NCBI GenBank assembly: GCA_029550925.1
Contig: JAKPGL010000130.1
Coordinates: 40,821-104,820 of the forward strand
Source: Planctomycetota bacterium
Lineage (GTDB): Bacteria > Planctomycetota > Planctomycetia > Pirellulales > Thermoguttaceae
Direction: 5' to 3'
DNA: 64,000 nucleotides
Positions 39,001-49,448 of this stretch are shown piece by piece. Every line of letters starts with the position of its first letter. The first letter of the stretch is position 1. The notes under the pieces were generated by a model. It had not been told where the DNA came from and searched no databases. It saw only the letters and a program-made list of their open reading frames with translations. The position numbers and the translations under genes are program-made.

Positions 39001-39033
39001 GAAAGTCTCTTCAGGGATATTTTTTCCACATGC

Positions 39034-39882
39034 TCAAATATCCGGACTGAGAATCTTCCGGGCCCAAAAATAGGCCAGGATATTCAACAGCATGGCCGTC
39101 GCCAAAATGAATTGGCCGAAGGCCGTTACAAATAGCAGCCGGGTATTTTCCGGGTCCACAAAATAATACACCACCAAGACAAACACGGGCACAATGGCCA
39201 TATAGACGGCCGATTTGCGGGCCTGGGCGGTTTCCGACAGGACCTTTCGTTCCAGGCGTTGAAGTTCCAGAACCGATTGGGCGATCCGTTCGACGGTTTC
39301 GTTCAGCCGTCCGCCGCTTTCATGACTGGCCAACATGGCGGCGGCAAACAGGGCAAAGTTTTCGCTCTTGAGCCGTTCCTTCGCTTCCAATAGCGTTCGT
39401 TCCAATGGCTTGCCCAGTTTATACTCTCCGATAATCTGGTGAAATTCAGTGCTGATGGGTTTGGGAGATTGGGCCGCCAACATTTCCAGCGCTTGCGGCA
39501 ACGAAAGCCCCGCGCGAATCGCATTGGCCAGCGTAACCATGGCGTCGGCCAATTGGTCCTCGATCTTCTGACGCCGATACTCCGCCAGCCGACGAATCAC
39601 ATACCACGGCACGCCGATCAGCAGGACCGTAATCACGATCGCAAAAATCCAACTCTCTAGTACCAGCCAAAACCCAAAAAACGACGCGATCATCGCCGCC
39701 AACCAAAGCGTCAAATAGGTGCGCAATCGCCGGGTCGGGTACCGCAGGCGGGTGAGTTTGTCGGCCAAGTCCTCTTCCACGTAGCGGAACGCGGCGGCCG
39801 CATAATCTTGGCAGAACAAGCCCAACGCAGCCCCGGCCAACCCTATCATCAGCGTACCAAGCCACATCATCTCGTTGCCCAT
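39034..39882 (-). CDS. Type II/Tad secretion F-domain protein (TadB-like)
   Basis: QLADAMVTLANAIRAGLSLPQALEMLAAQSPKPISTEF, ESGGRLNETVERIAQSV. Confidence 0.85.
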   Translation of the reverse strand: MGNEMMWLGTLMIGLAGAALGLFCQDYAAAAFRYVEEDLADKLTRLRYPTRRLRTYLTLWLAAMIASFFGFWLVLESWIFAIVITVLLIGVPWYVIRRLAEYRRQKIEDQLADAMVTLANAIRAGLSLPQALEMLAAQSPKPISTEFHQIIGEYKLGKPLERTLLEAKERLKSENFALFAAAMLASHESGGRLNETVERIAQSVLELQRLERKVLSETAQARKSAVYMAIVPVFVLVVYYFVDPENTRLLFVTAFGQFILATAMLLNILAYFWARKILSPDI

Positions 39883-40034
39883 AGGTTGCTCTCGCTCCAA
39901 AGGTATCCTACTGGGAAGATACGCAACGGTAGCTCCCCTCCAACGGATCGCGCCAAAATCGGCGGCTCGGAATCCCAGGCGGCAGCCATCGCACCAACTG
40001 CCTCCTCGGGTTTTGAGGAGGCAAAGGGACCGGT

Positions 40035-41981
40035 TTACCGGTTTGTGCGTCGGGGTTCGCCGCGAGCCGCCGGAGCGCCGTCGCCGCCGCCTCGTGTGCC
40101 GTACAAAAATTCAATGTCCAACAAGTCCTTTTCAATCAGGGAGTCGATAAACGTAGGCAAATAGCCCGTCGGCTGAAGCGAGACGCCGTTGCGGAAATTG
40201 AAAATATCGGTAAGCACAATTCGCTGCAATTGGGCGTCGTATCGGGTTACTTCGGAGACTTGGGTAACCGCCCGGCGTCCGCCCGGAAGCCGACTGAGAT
40301 GGACGATCACGTTCAAGGCCGAGGCGATCTGCCGATGGATGGCGGTTACCGGCAAATTGGCTCCCATGAGCATCAGCACCTCCAAACGCTCGATCACTTC
40401 TTCGGCGCTATTGGCGTGTACGGTGGTCATGGAGCCGTCGTGTCCGGTGTTCATCGCCTGGATCATATCGACGGCCTCGCCGCCGCGGCATTCGCCCACG
40501 ATGATCCGATCGGGCCGCATACGCAAGGAGTTGCGGACCAGATCGCGGATCGTATAGGCGCCCGTGCCTTCCACGTTGGGCGGCTTGGACTCCAGGGTAA
40601 CCACATGCTCCTGGTGCAACCGAAGCTCCGTGGTGTCCTCGATGGTGACGATCCGCTCTTTATAGGGAATAAAGCTGGAGAGAATGTTCAGCATGGTGGT
40701 CTTCCCGGAGCCGGTGCCGCCGCTTACTAAGATGTTCTTCCGGTCGATCACACAGGCCCGCAGGAATTGGGCGGCGGCCTCGGTGATGCTGCCCATTTCC
40801 ACCAGGTCGTCCATCGTCCACCGCTGCACCGGGAATTTTCGGATCGTCAGGCACGGCCCACGCACCGCAAGCGGCGGAATAATGGCGTTCACACGCGATC
40901 CGTCCGGAAGCCGCGCGTCCACCAAAGGCTGGCTCTTGTCGATGCGGCGTCCCACCTGGGCCACGATCCGCTCGATGATCGCCTCGGTAACTTTATCGGA
41001 AATGAAGCGTCGGCCGGACTTTTCAATCACCCCGTTCCGCTCCACATAAATCTGGTCGCTTTTGACGACCATGATTTCCGTAACCGTCGGCGCCCGGATC
41101 AAATCCTGCAACGGGCCGAACCCAAAGATCGTGTCCTTCAGGTCTTTTTTCAAAATCCGCAGAAGGATGTATTTCCGAAGTTCTTCGTGCAAATGGGGGC
41201 GAACCAGCGGGAAAAACTCGTGAAACCGTTCTTCCACCCGTTGGACCTGCTCGGTGGAATCCCGACATTCGTGCAGAGACAGCCGCTCCCGCAAAAACCG
41301 CAATAGCCCGTGCAATTCCGCCTCGCGTTCCGGCACCAGCATGGCGGGCACATCGAATTCGTTCGTAGCCAGGACGGCCAGATCGAAATACTGTTCCCGG
41401 CCTCCTTCCATGATCAGTTGATTCACCAGAAGGTCGCGCAACACCAGGCCGGCCAGCTCTTCCAAAATCGGAGCGTTCCCCTTGTTGAAAACGTCCAACT
41501 CCCGGCAGATGTCTTCGATGTTGTTTTCCAGCAGGAGGATGGCTTGGGTGTCGGCGGCGGCCCCAGCCTTTTTTTCAAATTCCATCAGGTCTAGCCGTTC
41601 GAGGAGTTTTTTGTGGATTCGCAGTTCCAGGTCGGCCAATTGGCTGCGAAGATGGGCCTCCAGCTCGGCCCGGGTAACCGAAGGCGGTTTTTCGGCCTCA
41701 AAGGTGAGCGTATAGGGCCAAATGCGCACCTTCACCCCCGGATCAAACGCCGCCGTCTGTCCGCCCAGTATCTCCTCCTCGCCCACCACGCAACTGTTCA
41801 GACCGACGTTCTCCAAATAGAGCCGACCGTCGTGGATCCGCACGACCGCATGACGACGGGAAACCAACGGACTGGGCAACACCACATGGTTCGTTGGGTC
41901 CCGACCGATCGTGATCTCATTGGTCTGGACCTCGACCATCGAGCGGCGACTTTCGTTGATCTTGTTGAACCAAATCTTCAT
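40035..41981 (-). CDS. FHA domain-TadA/CpaF secretion ATPase fusion
   Basis: N-terminal FHA (ITIGRDPTNHVVLPSPLVSRRHAVVRI); VSGGTGSGKTTMLNILSSFIP, RPDRIIVGECRGGEAVDMIQAMNTGHDGSMTTVHANS. Confidence 0.93.
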   Translation of the reverse strand: MKIWFNKINESRRSMVEVQTNEITIGRDPTNHVVLPSPLVSRRHAVVRIHDGRLYLENVGLNSCVVGEEEILGGQTAAFDPGVKVRIWPYTLTFEAEKPPSVTRAELEAHLRSQLADLELRIHKKLLERLDLMEFEKKAGAAADTQAILLLENNIEDICRELDVFNKGNAPILEELAGLVLRDLLVNQLIMEGGREQYFDLAVLATNEFDVPAMLVPEREAELHGLLRFLRERLSLHECRDSTEQVQRVEERFHEFFPLVRPHLHEELRKYILLRILKKDLKDTIFGFGPLQDLIRAPTVTEIMVVKSDQIYVERNGVIEKSGRRFISDKVTEAIIERIVAQVGRRIDKSQPLVDARLPDGSRVNAIIPPLAVRGPCLTIRKFPVQRWTMDDLVEMGSITEAAAQFLRACVIDRKNILVSGGTGSGKTTMLNILSSFIPYKERIVTIEDTTELRLHQEHVVTLESKPPNVEGTGAYTIRDLVRNSLRMRPDRIIVGECRGGEAVDMIQAMNTGHDGSMTTVHANSAEEVIERLEVLMLMGANLPVTAIHRQIASALNVIVHLSRLPGGRRAVTQVSEVTRYDAQLQRIVLTDIFNFRNGVSLQPTGYLPTFIDSLIEKDLLDIEFLYGTRGGGDGAPAARGEPRRTNR

Positions 41982-42787
41982 GGCGCCTTCCCCGCCTCTT
42001 TCTTTTTAGAAGGACATAACATGACAAGCACGTTCCGGAAACCAGTCTGGTGCAAGAGGTTCACCAACGCTTTGCCTTTGGGTTCTAACTGGCCGTCTGG
42101 TTGGACCCGAACCACGACGCCAATAACGTTCTCATTGGCGGGCTGTTTGCCCCAGGCTTGCCAGACTTCCGGAGAACTCAGTCGATTGCCCAACGAAAGG
42201 ATCTTAAAAGGCCCCAGAATCTGCGGATCGCCTTTTCCGGATCGGACCGCCAGAGAAGAGACAGGTTTCGGCTGGGGCGACGCCGAACCTTCCTCTGCGG
42301 CGGAGTCGGACGAAGAACTGCTCGGCGCCATATAAGCGGGCGTGGGCCCTTCATACGAAATGGCAAACTCTACCTCGTTCCCAGGCGAAACCAAACTCGG
42401 CACAAAACTACTCGACGCCACCGGCACCCACACCAGTCGTTCGTCCGGCTGCAACGTCAGGTTAGGCGGCGGAGTTTTTAAGTCGTCCTTCAGTAACAGC
42501 GAACCTCCCGTCAACGTCCGACATACCGGACGCCCCACCACGCTGGAAGATGCCTCCCAGAGATACGCAAAATCATTCAAATTGCCGACGTTTCCTTTAG
42601 GGATATTAATGGGAACCAAGTTTTCTTCCGTGAGCTTATCGCCCGCATTCACCGTTACATCCGGCCGGATGCCGATAAATCTTACCAGCTCTAGTTCTTT
42701 GGACTTCTGAACCAAATAGGCATAGCTAAACAGCGCCCCGGCAATTCCCAACCCTAACGCCACTATCAACCCCTGAATTCCTTTCAT
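41978..42787 (-). CDS. CpaB/RcpC-like SAF-domain pilus assembly protein
   Basis: Single N-terminal TM; VTVNAGDKLTEENLVPINIPKG...VVGRPVCRTLTGGSLLLKDDL. ATGA-type overlap with TadA. Confidence 0.7.
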   Translation of the reverse strand: MKGIQGLIVALGLGIAGALFSYAYLVQKSKELELVRFIGIRPDVTVNAGDKLTEENLVPINIPKGNVGNLNDFAYLWEASSSVVGRPVCRTLTGGSLLLKDDLKTPPPNLTLQPDERLVWVPVASSSFVPSLVSPGNEVEFAISYEGPTPAYMAPSSSSSDSAAEEGSASPQPKPVSSLAVRSGKGDPQILGPFKILSLGNRLSSPEVWQAWGKQPANENVIGVVVRVQPDGQLEPKGKALVNLLHQTGFRNVLVMLCPSKKKEAGKAP

Positions 42788-42976
42788 ACGCTTTGCCTTT
42801 CCGAAAAACGAGAAACAAATCAACGCCCTAGAATCGATGCCCTAAAAGAAAACGGACTCTTTCGCCCTATGGATGCTGGATCGCAGTCCGCCTGGGCCAG
42901 GCAAACCAGATATTCTTTTGAGCAGATCGATTAGGATTTCTAAGGATTCCATAATTCCATGAACAAGGCGATGCGG

Positions 42977-44191
42977 TTAGGGCCCCGTCGCTGGGGTGGC
43001 AGCGGATGGGCCCTCCGCCCATATCCATATTAAACCCGTCCAAGTGTCGGCGGCGTCCGGTCCGAAGGAGATTTCCACGATTTTTTCCCTGGACGAGCCA
43101 GCCTGGGCGGCCTCTGGTTCAGACGCCCCAGGCCATAAGAACCGACTCCTCCATCGGACGCCCTGCTGCTGCCAAACGCCTAGCTGTCGGCCTCCATGAG
43201 TGCGAAAATAGGTTTCGTAAAAACTCTTCCAGGTTTCCGGCCGAGGAGGGCCTCGAAACAAGGTCAAAGCGGGGCCTTGAATCAGTCCTAAGGAGTACAT
43301 CAATGTACTCTCTGGAGGTATTGGTATGCCTTCCCCCACTCCCTGGGGGCCGCCTCCAACCGAGGAAACCGCTACCAAAGTATATAATGTCCACCGCCCC
43401 TCCCCGCTGGGAATCCCAAAACCCCAGCTTACCACGTTCAGGGGTTGCTGGGCAACCTCCGATTCCGAGGGGGAAGGCAGCGGGGGGGCCTTCTCCCCAG
43501 TTTTTCCTTTTGGATTCTCAGTTTTTGTTGGTAAAGGGATATTTGGTGTTAAGGCAGAAGACGCGGGGAAAGAGGGGTTTTTTTCTTCCTTTCTGGCTGG
43601 CTGGTTTTTTTCCTCAGAGGGGGGGGTAGAGAAATGATCTCTTTCTCGTACCCCCACCACAAGGGGAACGCTCTCATAGAATGCATACACAGCCCATCCC
43701 GTACCCTTGGCAACCGGCGCTCGGTCCTTCAGTCTCTCCAAAAATTGCCGCTGCTGGGCGCTGGGTTCTGGGCCGGAAGTTTGGCAGGCCGCGGTAGCCT
43801 GAGCGCACTCGGTCTTTAGCCGATCGAAGGCCCTTCGGGTGTCCCCTAAAATCACCTGCCGACGAAACTCCCAAGGGGCGTCGCCGAATCGAAATACATG
43901 GACCCGTTCCTCTTCGCCCAGCCCGGCCAAGGGGTCGGTCAGGAAGGCGGCCTTGCCGGACTCTGGAGTCTCTTCATACCACCACCGGAGCACCTGCCGA
44001 CCAAATCCCACACTGGCCGCCGCAATGATCGCACAGAGCAGTCCCCGGGTGGTCCACTGGGCGATCCTCGCCGCCAACCGACCCCATCCCAGCGGTTCCG
44101 CCGACTTTTCAGGGGTTTCCGCACGGGCAACTTCTGTCCGGTCCCCTTTTGGTTCCGTCGGCAGTGGCGGGTGATCCAAAAGATTGGCCAT
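42977..44191 (-). CDS. TM-anchored hypothetical protein in the Tad-like cluster
   Basis: MANLLDHPPLPTEPKGD..., TM LLCAIIAAASVGFGRQVL; family not recognised. Confidence 0.65.
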   Translation of the reverse strand: MANLLDHPPLPTEPKGDRTEVARAETPEKSAEPLGWGRLAARIAQWTTRGLLCAIIAAASVGFGRQVLRWWYEETPESGKAAFLTDPLAGLGEEERVHVFRFGDAPWEFRRQVILGDTRRAFDRLKTECAQATAACQTSGPEPSAQQRQFLERLKDRAPVAKGTGWAVYAFYESVPLVVGVRERDHFSTPPSEEKNQPARKEEKNPSFPASSALTPNIPLPTKTENPKGKTGEKAPPLPSPSESEVAQQPLNVVSWGFGIPSGEGRWTLYTLVAVSSVGGGPQGVGEGIPIPPESTLMYSLGLIQGPALTLFRGPPRPETWKSFYETYFRTHGGRQLGVWQQQGVRWRSRFLWPGASEPEAAQAGSSREKIVEISFGPDAADTWTGLIWIWAEGPSAATPATGP

Positions 44192-44252
44192 TTGTTTCGG
44201 CCCTTTCGATCCACGGTCCCACCGGGCCAACACCCGTTGCTATATAGATATT

Positions 44253-47200
44253 CTATCCGCCCAGGGCCTGAATACGCTGTTTGGCCAAGGGGACTTTATC
44301 GCTTTGTGGGTGTTTTTCGAGGAGTTCTTTATATTGGCCGACGGCTTTCTCTTTCATCCCAAGGACTTCAAAGCAACGGGCGGCCTCGTACATGGCGTCG
44401 GCCTGCCATTTCGGATAGCCGTACCCGGCAATGACCCGATAAAAACTCCGGATAGCTTCTTTGTGGTTTTTTTGGTCGAATTGGATTTCGCCGATCATAA
44501 ATTGGGCGCGAGCCGCTATCTCTTGGTTGCCCCCTTGGGCAACGACCGTTTCGTAGATTTTCATGGCTTCGTCGAGTCGGCCCATGTTCTGCAAGGCCCA
44601 GCCCTGTTCATAAAGGGCCTGGGGCAGATACGGGGAATTGGGGTGTTCGGCAGCGCACTGCTTGGCCAGTTGGAGGGCCTGATCCCATTGCTTCAACTGA
44701 GCGGCGGCCTGGGCCGAGTGCAACAGGGCCAATACGGGAAACTCCTTATTGGACGGTTTTTTGACCAGTCCATAGGCGGCGAGGGCTTCTTGCCATTTTT
44801 CTTGTTTAAACAGGCACTCGGCTTCCATGAAGGCGGCGTCGTCGGCCAATTCGCCCTGGGGCCAACCTTGGCGCTGAAAATGGAATGTCTGCGCCGCCTT
44901 GGCAAAGTCGTTCATTCGGAAATACGCCCATCCCAGTTTATAAGAGGCCTTTTCCGCCAGCGGCGAAGTGCCTGCTTTTTGGGCCGAGTTGTAATAGGCG
45001 CCGGCGGCGGCCAAAAAGTCGCCCTGTTGGTAGGCCGATTCCCCTTGGCGAAACAGGGCTTCGGCGGCCAACGGGCTATCAGGATGTTCCTTTGCCAATC
45101 GAGCGAATATCGCCGCCGATTCCTTCTCCTGGCCCGCCGACTGCAACGCCCACGCCCATTCATAGAGCACCTTATCTTTCGCCGAGTAGTTCGGATCGGC
45201 TTGGAGGAGTTTTTCAAAGGCGGCGGCGGCCTCTTGATGGCGTTTAAGCCCTGCCAAGCAAAGCCCCACGGCATACTGGGCGTCCGAGCGTTCGGCGGGC
45301 GTCGGGTTGGCTTGGAAGAGGGCCTGGATGTCTTCCAGAGCAGGAGCAAATTGCCCTTGCTGTTGGCGCGCCAAGCCTCGACCATACCGGGCGCGCACCG
45401 CCAACGGGTCCTGGGGATATTTTTCTAGGAACTGGTTGAAGGCCGCCTCCGCCTCGGCATACTGCCCCGCCATGAGCCGAGACCATCCCAATCCAAATAG
45501 CGCCGCCGAAGCGATCGGCCCCTGAGGTTGTTTCTCGATGGCCTTTTGGTACTCTCCGGCGGCTGGGCCATACTGCTTTTCTGCATAGAGATATTCGCCC
45601 AACCAGTAATGGGCGCGGTCCAGAATTCGGCTTTGGGGAAAATCGGTCAGCAGTTTTTGCAACGTCTGTTTGGCCGCCGGGTGTTTATCGGCCAACCAAT
45701 AGGCGTGGGCCAGGCAGAGGAGGGTTTCATCGGCCTGTCGCCACTGGGGATCGGCCTGGAGGGCGGCTTCCAATGCCTGGATCGCCGGGGCCGGTTGTTT
45801 GAGTTCCAACAGACAGGCCCCCAGGACATACTGCGCCTCGGCCAAAAGGGGCTTCTCTTGAATCTCTCGGACGAGGGGCTGAACCACACCGACGGATTCC
45901 TGGTACTTCTTGGCCAATAAGAGCGTCAACCCATACCGGACCTTCCATAGCAGCGGCGCTTTGGCCCCGGCCTTTGCTAATGCTTGGCTGTAGAACTTTT
46001 CCGCCTCCGCATACTGCTGGAGCTGAAGCTGGCTTTCGGCGGCCAGTTGTAGGACCTCGCCGGCTAACTCGTGTTGGGCGAATCGTTCGGAAAAAGTTTT
46101 TGCATAATTCAAGGCGGCCGGGAAATCGCCCACCTCCACCGCAGTAAAGGCGGCCATATAGAGCGCTTGCGGGGCCACGGTGTGCCGAGGATATTTGGCC
46201 GCCGCTGCCGCATATAACGCCGCCGATTCCTTTCGACGGTTCGGAATTTCATACAGGATGTCGGCCTGGTCCAGGGCCAATTGGGCCGCCCATTCACTTT
46301 GACCGGCCTGGGGCAAGGTCTTTTCCACTAGCGCCAAGGCTTCCGCGGCTTTGCCCTGTTTGAGCAGCGTCCGGGCAAGCCAATGGGCGCTTTCCAGCCC
46401 CGCCTCGCCGCCCACCGAAACCGACTTTTCCAACACCGCTTGCGCCTGAGCATACTGGCCGGCCAGGTAGAAACATCTGCCGCCCAACGCCAACGCCTGG
46501 CCAAGGTATTTCGATTGCGGGAATCGTTCTGGGAACTGCGAATAGAGAGCGGCGGCTTCCGGGTATTTTTTCTGTTGGGCCAACACGGCGGCCTGACGAA
46601 AGACGGCGTAATCGGCCAAAGGGAAATCCTTGGTCTGTGCGGCGGCGGCAAACCACTTTTCCGCCGCCTCGTATTGCCCCTGGGCAAACAGGGTTTCGCC
46701 CCTTCGGAGGGTGATCTCCGGGACCAGCGGGTGCCCTTTGAACCGTTGTAAAAAGAGGTCGTAGGTTTTTCCGGCGGCTTCGTGTTGATCCAACTCTTGT
46801 TGGGCTGCGCCCAAGGCGTATAAGGCGTCCGGAACCAGAGGGTGTTCTGGATAGTTGGCGGTCAGGGTTTGGTAACTTTCGGCGGCCTCTTTCTTTTGCC
46901 CCAAGGCGTAGAAGCATTCGCCGCGATAATAGAGGGCCTCGGCGGCTTGGGGCGATTTCGGATATTGGTCCAGATACCGGCGCAAGGTTTCCGCGGCGGC
47001 TTTGAGGAGTTCTGGTTTGCCGGCCCGGCCTGCCGTGTACTGGGCCAGCCCCAAAAACCGAAGCGACTCTTGGGCGATCTCCGCTTTAGGATGTTTTTGG
47101 AGCACCTGCTCAAAGGCGGCGATCGCCTCGGCGGGTTTCTCGAGCTTCAGATAGCAGACGCCCAGGTAATGCGTCGCCCGATCAGTGCGGGAATCGTTCG

Positions 47201-47498
47201 GATAGGCTTGGAGGAACTTGGTCCATTCTTCGGCGGCCAGGTCGAAAAGCCCGCGGTTTTGCATGGCCACGGCCGCTGCATACTGCCGAGTGGCCAGCTC
47301 CTCTCCGGCGCCTTGAGAGGAAGCCGGCGCCGTCGGCTGGGAAGCCGGCGCCGCCGCTTGAGCGGCCTGGACCTCAAGCCCCTCAAGGAAAAGAGATTCT
47401 GGGAAACCATCTTCCCACAGCGTCCCTGCCGCGCCTAACCAGCCTCCTAACCCAACTACCGCCGATCCTACCAGCCGCCGCCAAAAGGCTGTCTTCAT
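44253..47498 (-). CDS. Exported tetratricopeptide-repeat protein (>20 repeats)
   Basis: MKTAFWRRLVGSAVVGLGGWLGAAG; repeated YxxGxxxxxxGxxxxAxxxFxxxxxxxPxSxxxxxAxY pattern. Confidence 0.88.
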   Translation of the reverse strand: MKTAFWRRLVGSAVVGLGGWLGAAGTLWEDGFPESLFLEGLEVQAAQAAAPASQPTAPASSQGAGEELATRQYAAAVAMQNRGLFDLAAEEWTKFLQAYPNDSRTDRATHYLGVCYLKLEKPAEAIAAFEQVLQKHPKAEIAQESLRFLGLAQYTAGRAGKPELLKAAAETLRRYLDQYPKSPQAAEALYYRGECFYALGQKKEAAESYQTLTANYPEHPLVPDALYALGAAQQELDQHEAAGKTYDLFLQRFKGHPLVPEITLRRGETLFAQGQYEAAEKWFAAAAQTKDFPLADYAVFRQAAVLAQQKKYPEAAALYSQFPERFPQSKYLGQALALGGRCFYLAGQYAQAQAVLEKSVSVGGEAGLESAHWLARTLLKQGKAAEALALVEKTLPQAGQSEWAAQLALDQADILYEIPNRRKESAALYAAAAAKYPRHTVAPQALYMAAFTAVEVGDFPAALNYAKTFSERFAQHELAGEVLQLAAESQLQLQQYAEAEKFYSQALAKAGAKAPLLWKVRYGLTLLLAKKYQESVGVVQPLVREIQEKPLLAEAQYVLGACLLELKQPAPAIQALEAALQADPQWRQADETLLCLAHAYWLADKHPAAKQTLQKLLTDFPQSRILDRAHYWLGEYLYAEKQYGPAAGEYQKAIEKQPQGPIASAALFGLGWSRLMAGQYAEAEAAFNQFLEKYPQDPLAVRARYGRGLARQQQGQFAPALEDIQALFQANPTPAERSDAQYAVGLCLAGLKRHQEAAAAFEKLLQADPNYSAKDKVLYEWAWALQSAGQEKESAAIFARLAKEHPDSPLAAEALFRQGESAYQQGDFLAAAGAYYNSAQKAGTSPLAEKASYKLGWAYFRMNDFAKAAQTFHFQRQGWPQGELADDAAFMEAECLFKQEKWQEALAAYGLVKKPSNKEFPVLALLHSAQAAAQLKQWDQALQLAKQCAAEHPNSPYLPQALYEQGWALQNMGRLDEAMKIYETVVAQGGNQEIAARAQFMIGEIQFDQKNHKEAIRSFYRVIAGYGYPKWQADAMYEAARCFEVLGMKEKAVGQYKELLEKHPQSDKVPLAKQRIQALGG

Positions 47499-47786
47499 GG
47501 CACGCACCTCTTCTGCAGAGTTCCGGAACCTATTCCTTATTATTTCCAGTTTCCGCCCCAATTACCAGTTGGCCTGCGGGCCGGTTCCGGAGAATCTTAT
47601 CTAAGAAGAGAAGAGTAGTCCGCTGCTTCCGATGGCCTCCAGCGGGCCACCATTCCCCCCGTCGGGGCCTTTATCCTTGGAGAAGAAAAGCAACGCGCAG
47701 CAAGATCGCTTTTTCCAGGGAAAAAGGGAACCTAGAAAAATGCGATTGGCAGTAGCGGAATGGAAAAAGGGACTTTTTGGTCCGTT

Positions 47787-49316
47787 TTACCCGGCTTGGT
47801 GGATGGGTTGTTTGGCGGGGGATTTTTCCCGACTTTCTCGGCCGATTTCTCGAGAAGGAGGTTCCGTAACGCAACGCCGGGCCGCAGACTCGCCTGCGCA
47901 GGCAGGGAAACAGACCGACGGTTTCGAAGAAGGACCGGGGCCAAGATCGCTTTTAGACGGCGGAAGTAATGGTTCCGCCGCCGCTTGATCCACTCGCACC
48001 CTGGCAGGCTGAGCTTTCGCACGGCGGATACCTCGCCGAGACGAGGGTACGGTTTGCTCTCGTGCAGCAATTCCTCGATACACCACCGCCGTCCCGCCCA
48101 AAAGGACCCCCATCAGCACAAACAAACTGGGATATCCTGGCAGTCCCCACTCTGGAGCGCGATGGAGGACCGTCCCCACTAACGGGGAACCTACCATAGT
48201 CCCTAGATCAAAGGCCGACATGATCAGCATGGTTCCCAAACCCCGATACCGTTCGGGAAACGTTCGACACCCCGTAGCTACCACCGTAGGGAATAGAATG
48301 GCGTGGCCGATCCCATACGTAAAACCCGGCAGCATGAAAGTCCATTCATTCTGCACGAAGAGAAATAGCAATTGGCTGCCGCCAATAATGGCCAAGCCGA
48401 TCAGCACCAGGGGCGTCAGACCGAAGGATTCCGGCCAGCGGCGGGTCAGCACGCGGGTAATGACCGCCGTGATGGAATAGATGGTAAAAAAGGCGCCGAT
48501 TCGGGGAATACCCAGTTCCGCCGCATAGGTAGCTAAAAAGGTGGAGGGCCAACCCAATCCTGCCCCGGCCACGAGAGCCACTCCGAGGATCGCCCCCGGT
48601 TGGTACCGCCGCAATAGATACCCCATCGGCGGCTGCCGATGCCGAACCTGCGGCGGAGGACTCTGGCCGGTGGCCAAGGCGGCAAACAACATCGCCCCCA
48701 GCCCGATCAGTCCCGCCGCCGTAAACAACCGATCGACATGGGCACGGGTCAACTGCTCGGCGCCGCACAACCAATCGCCCACCTGGGCGCCGACCACCAT
48801 CCCCATAAAGCCGGCCGTGCCCAACATGCCGATCATCTCCGCCATCCGTACCACTGGCATCCGGCCAGAGACAAACGTCATGGCCGCCCCAAAAACTCCG
48901 GCCACCGCCAAACAATAAGCCACCCGCAATAGGTAGATCACCGGCGTGTCCGGCCGGGTAAGCCCCAGATGAGCAAAACAGATCACACAGAAGGCCGCCA
49001 GCGAGACCAACCAAATGGCTTTCGGCCCCCGACGGTCGATCCCACTGCCCAAGGTGAGCCGAGCCGTCAGACTCCCGATCATCCCCACCCCAACGATCCA
49101 CCCCAGTTGATATTCGCTGCCGCCCAGAAGCCGGACAAAATCGGCATACCGGTACAGGATCGACACCGCCACGGAGATCAAGAAATTAGAAAGGTAGGCC
49201 AGCCAGAACGCTCGGCCATAGCCTCTTCTCGGCTGCCCCCTTAAAAGATTTATCTGAAGGTCCTCTACGGGAGGGGGTGCTTCCAAGGACCGCTCTTTTT
49301 TCAATAAGACGTTCAT
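47787..49316 (-). CDS. Major facilitator superfamily transporter
   Basis: ~12 hydrophobic segments; GVGMIGSLTARLTLGSGIDRRGPKAIWLVSL. C-terminal ~90 aa looks unrelated to MFS. Confidence 0.8.
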   Translation of the reverse strand: MNVLLKKERSLEAPPPVEDLQINLLRGQPRRGYGRAFWLAYLSNFLISVAVSILYRYADFVRLLGGSEYQLGWIVGVGMIGSLTARLTLGSGIDRRGPKAIWLVSLAAFCVICFAHLGLTRPDTPVIYLLRVAYCLAVAGVFGAAMTFVSGRMPVVRMAEMIGMLGTAGFMGMVVGAQVGDWLCGAEQLTRAHVDRLFTAAGLIGLGAMLFAALATGQSPPPQVRHRQPPMGYLLRRYQPGAILGVALVAGAGLGWPSTFLATYAAELGIPRIGAFFTIYSITAVITRVLTRRWPESFGLTPLVLIGLAIIGGSQLLFLFVQNEWTFMLPGFTYGIGHAILFPTVVATGCRTFPERYRGLGTMLIMSAFDLGTMVGSPLVGTVLHRAPEWGLPGYPSLFVLMGVLLGGTAVVYRGIAAREQTVPSSRRGIRRAKAQPARVRVDQAAAEPLLPPSKSDLGPGPSSKPSVCFPACAGESAARRCVTEPPSREIGRESREKSPAKQPIHQAG

Positions 49317-49448
49317 GGAACCAAAGTCGGCTATCCGGAACAAAAGAATCTGTATTTTACCTCCCCATCCGCCGAGAGGCTAGAGGAGATTTTTCCGGAA
49401 GGACGGAAAAGAACCTCGGACGCTACTCCGGGGGGCCACCGACGCTTT

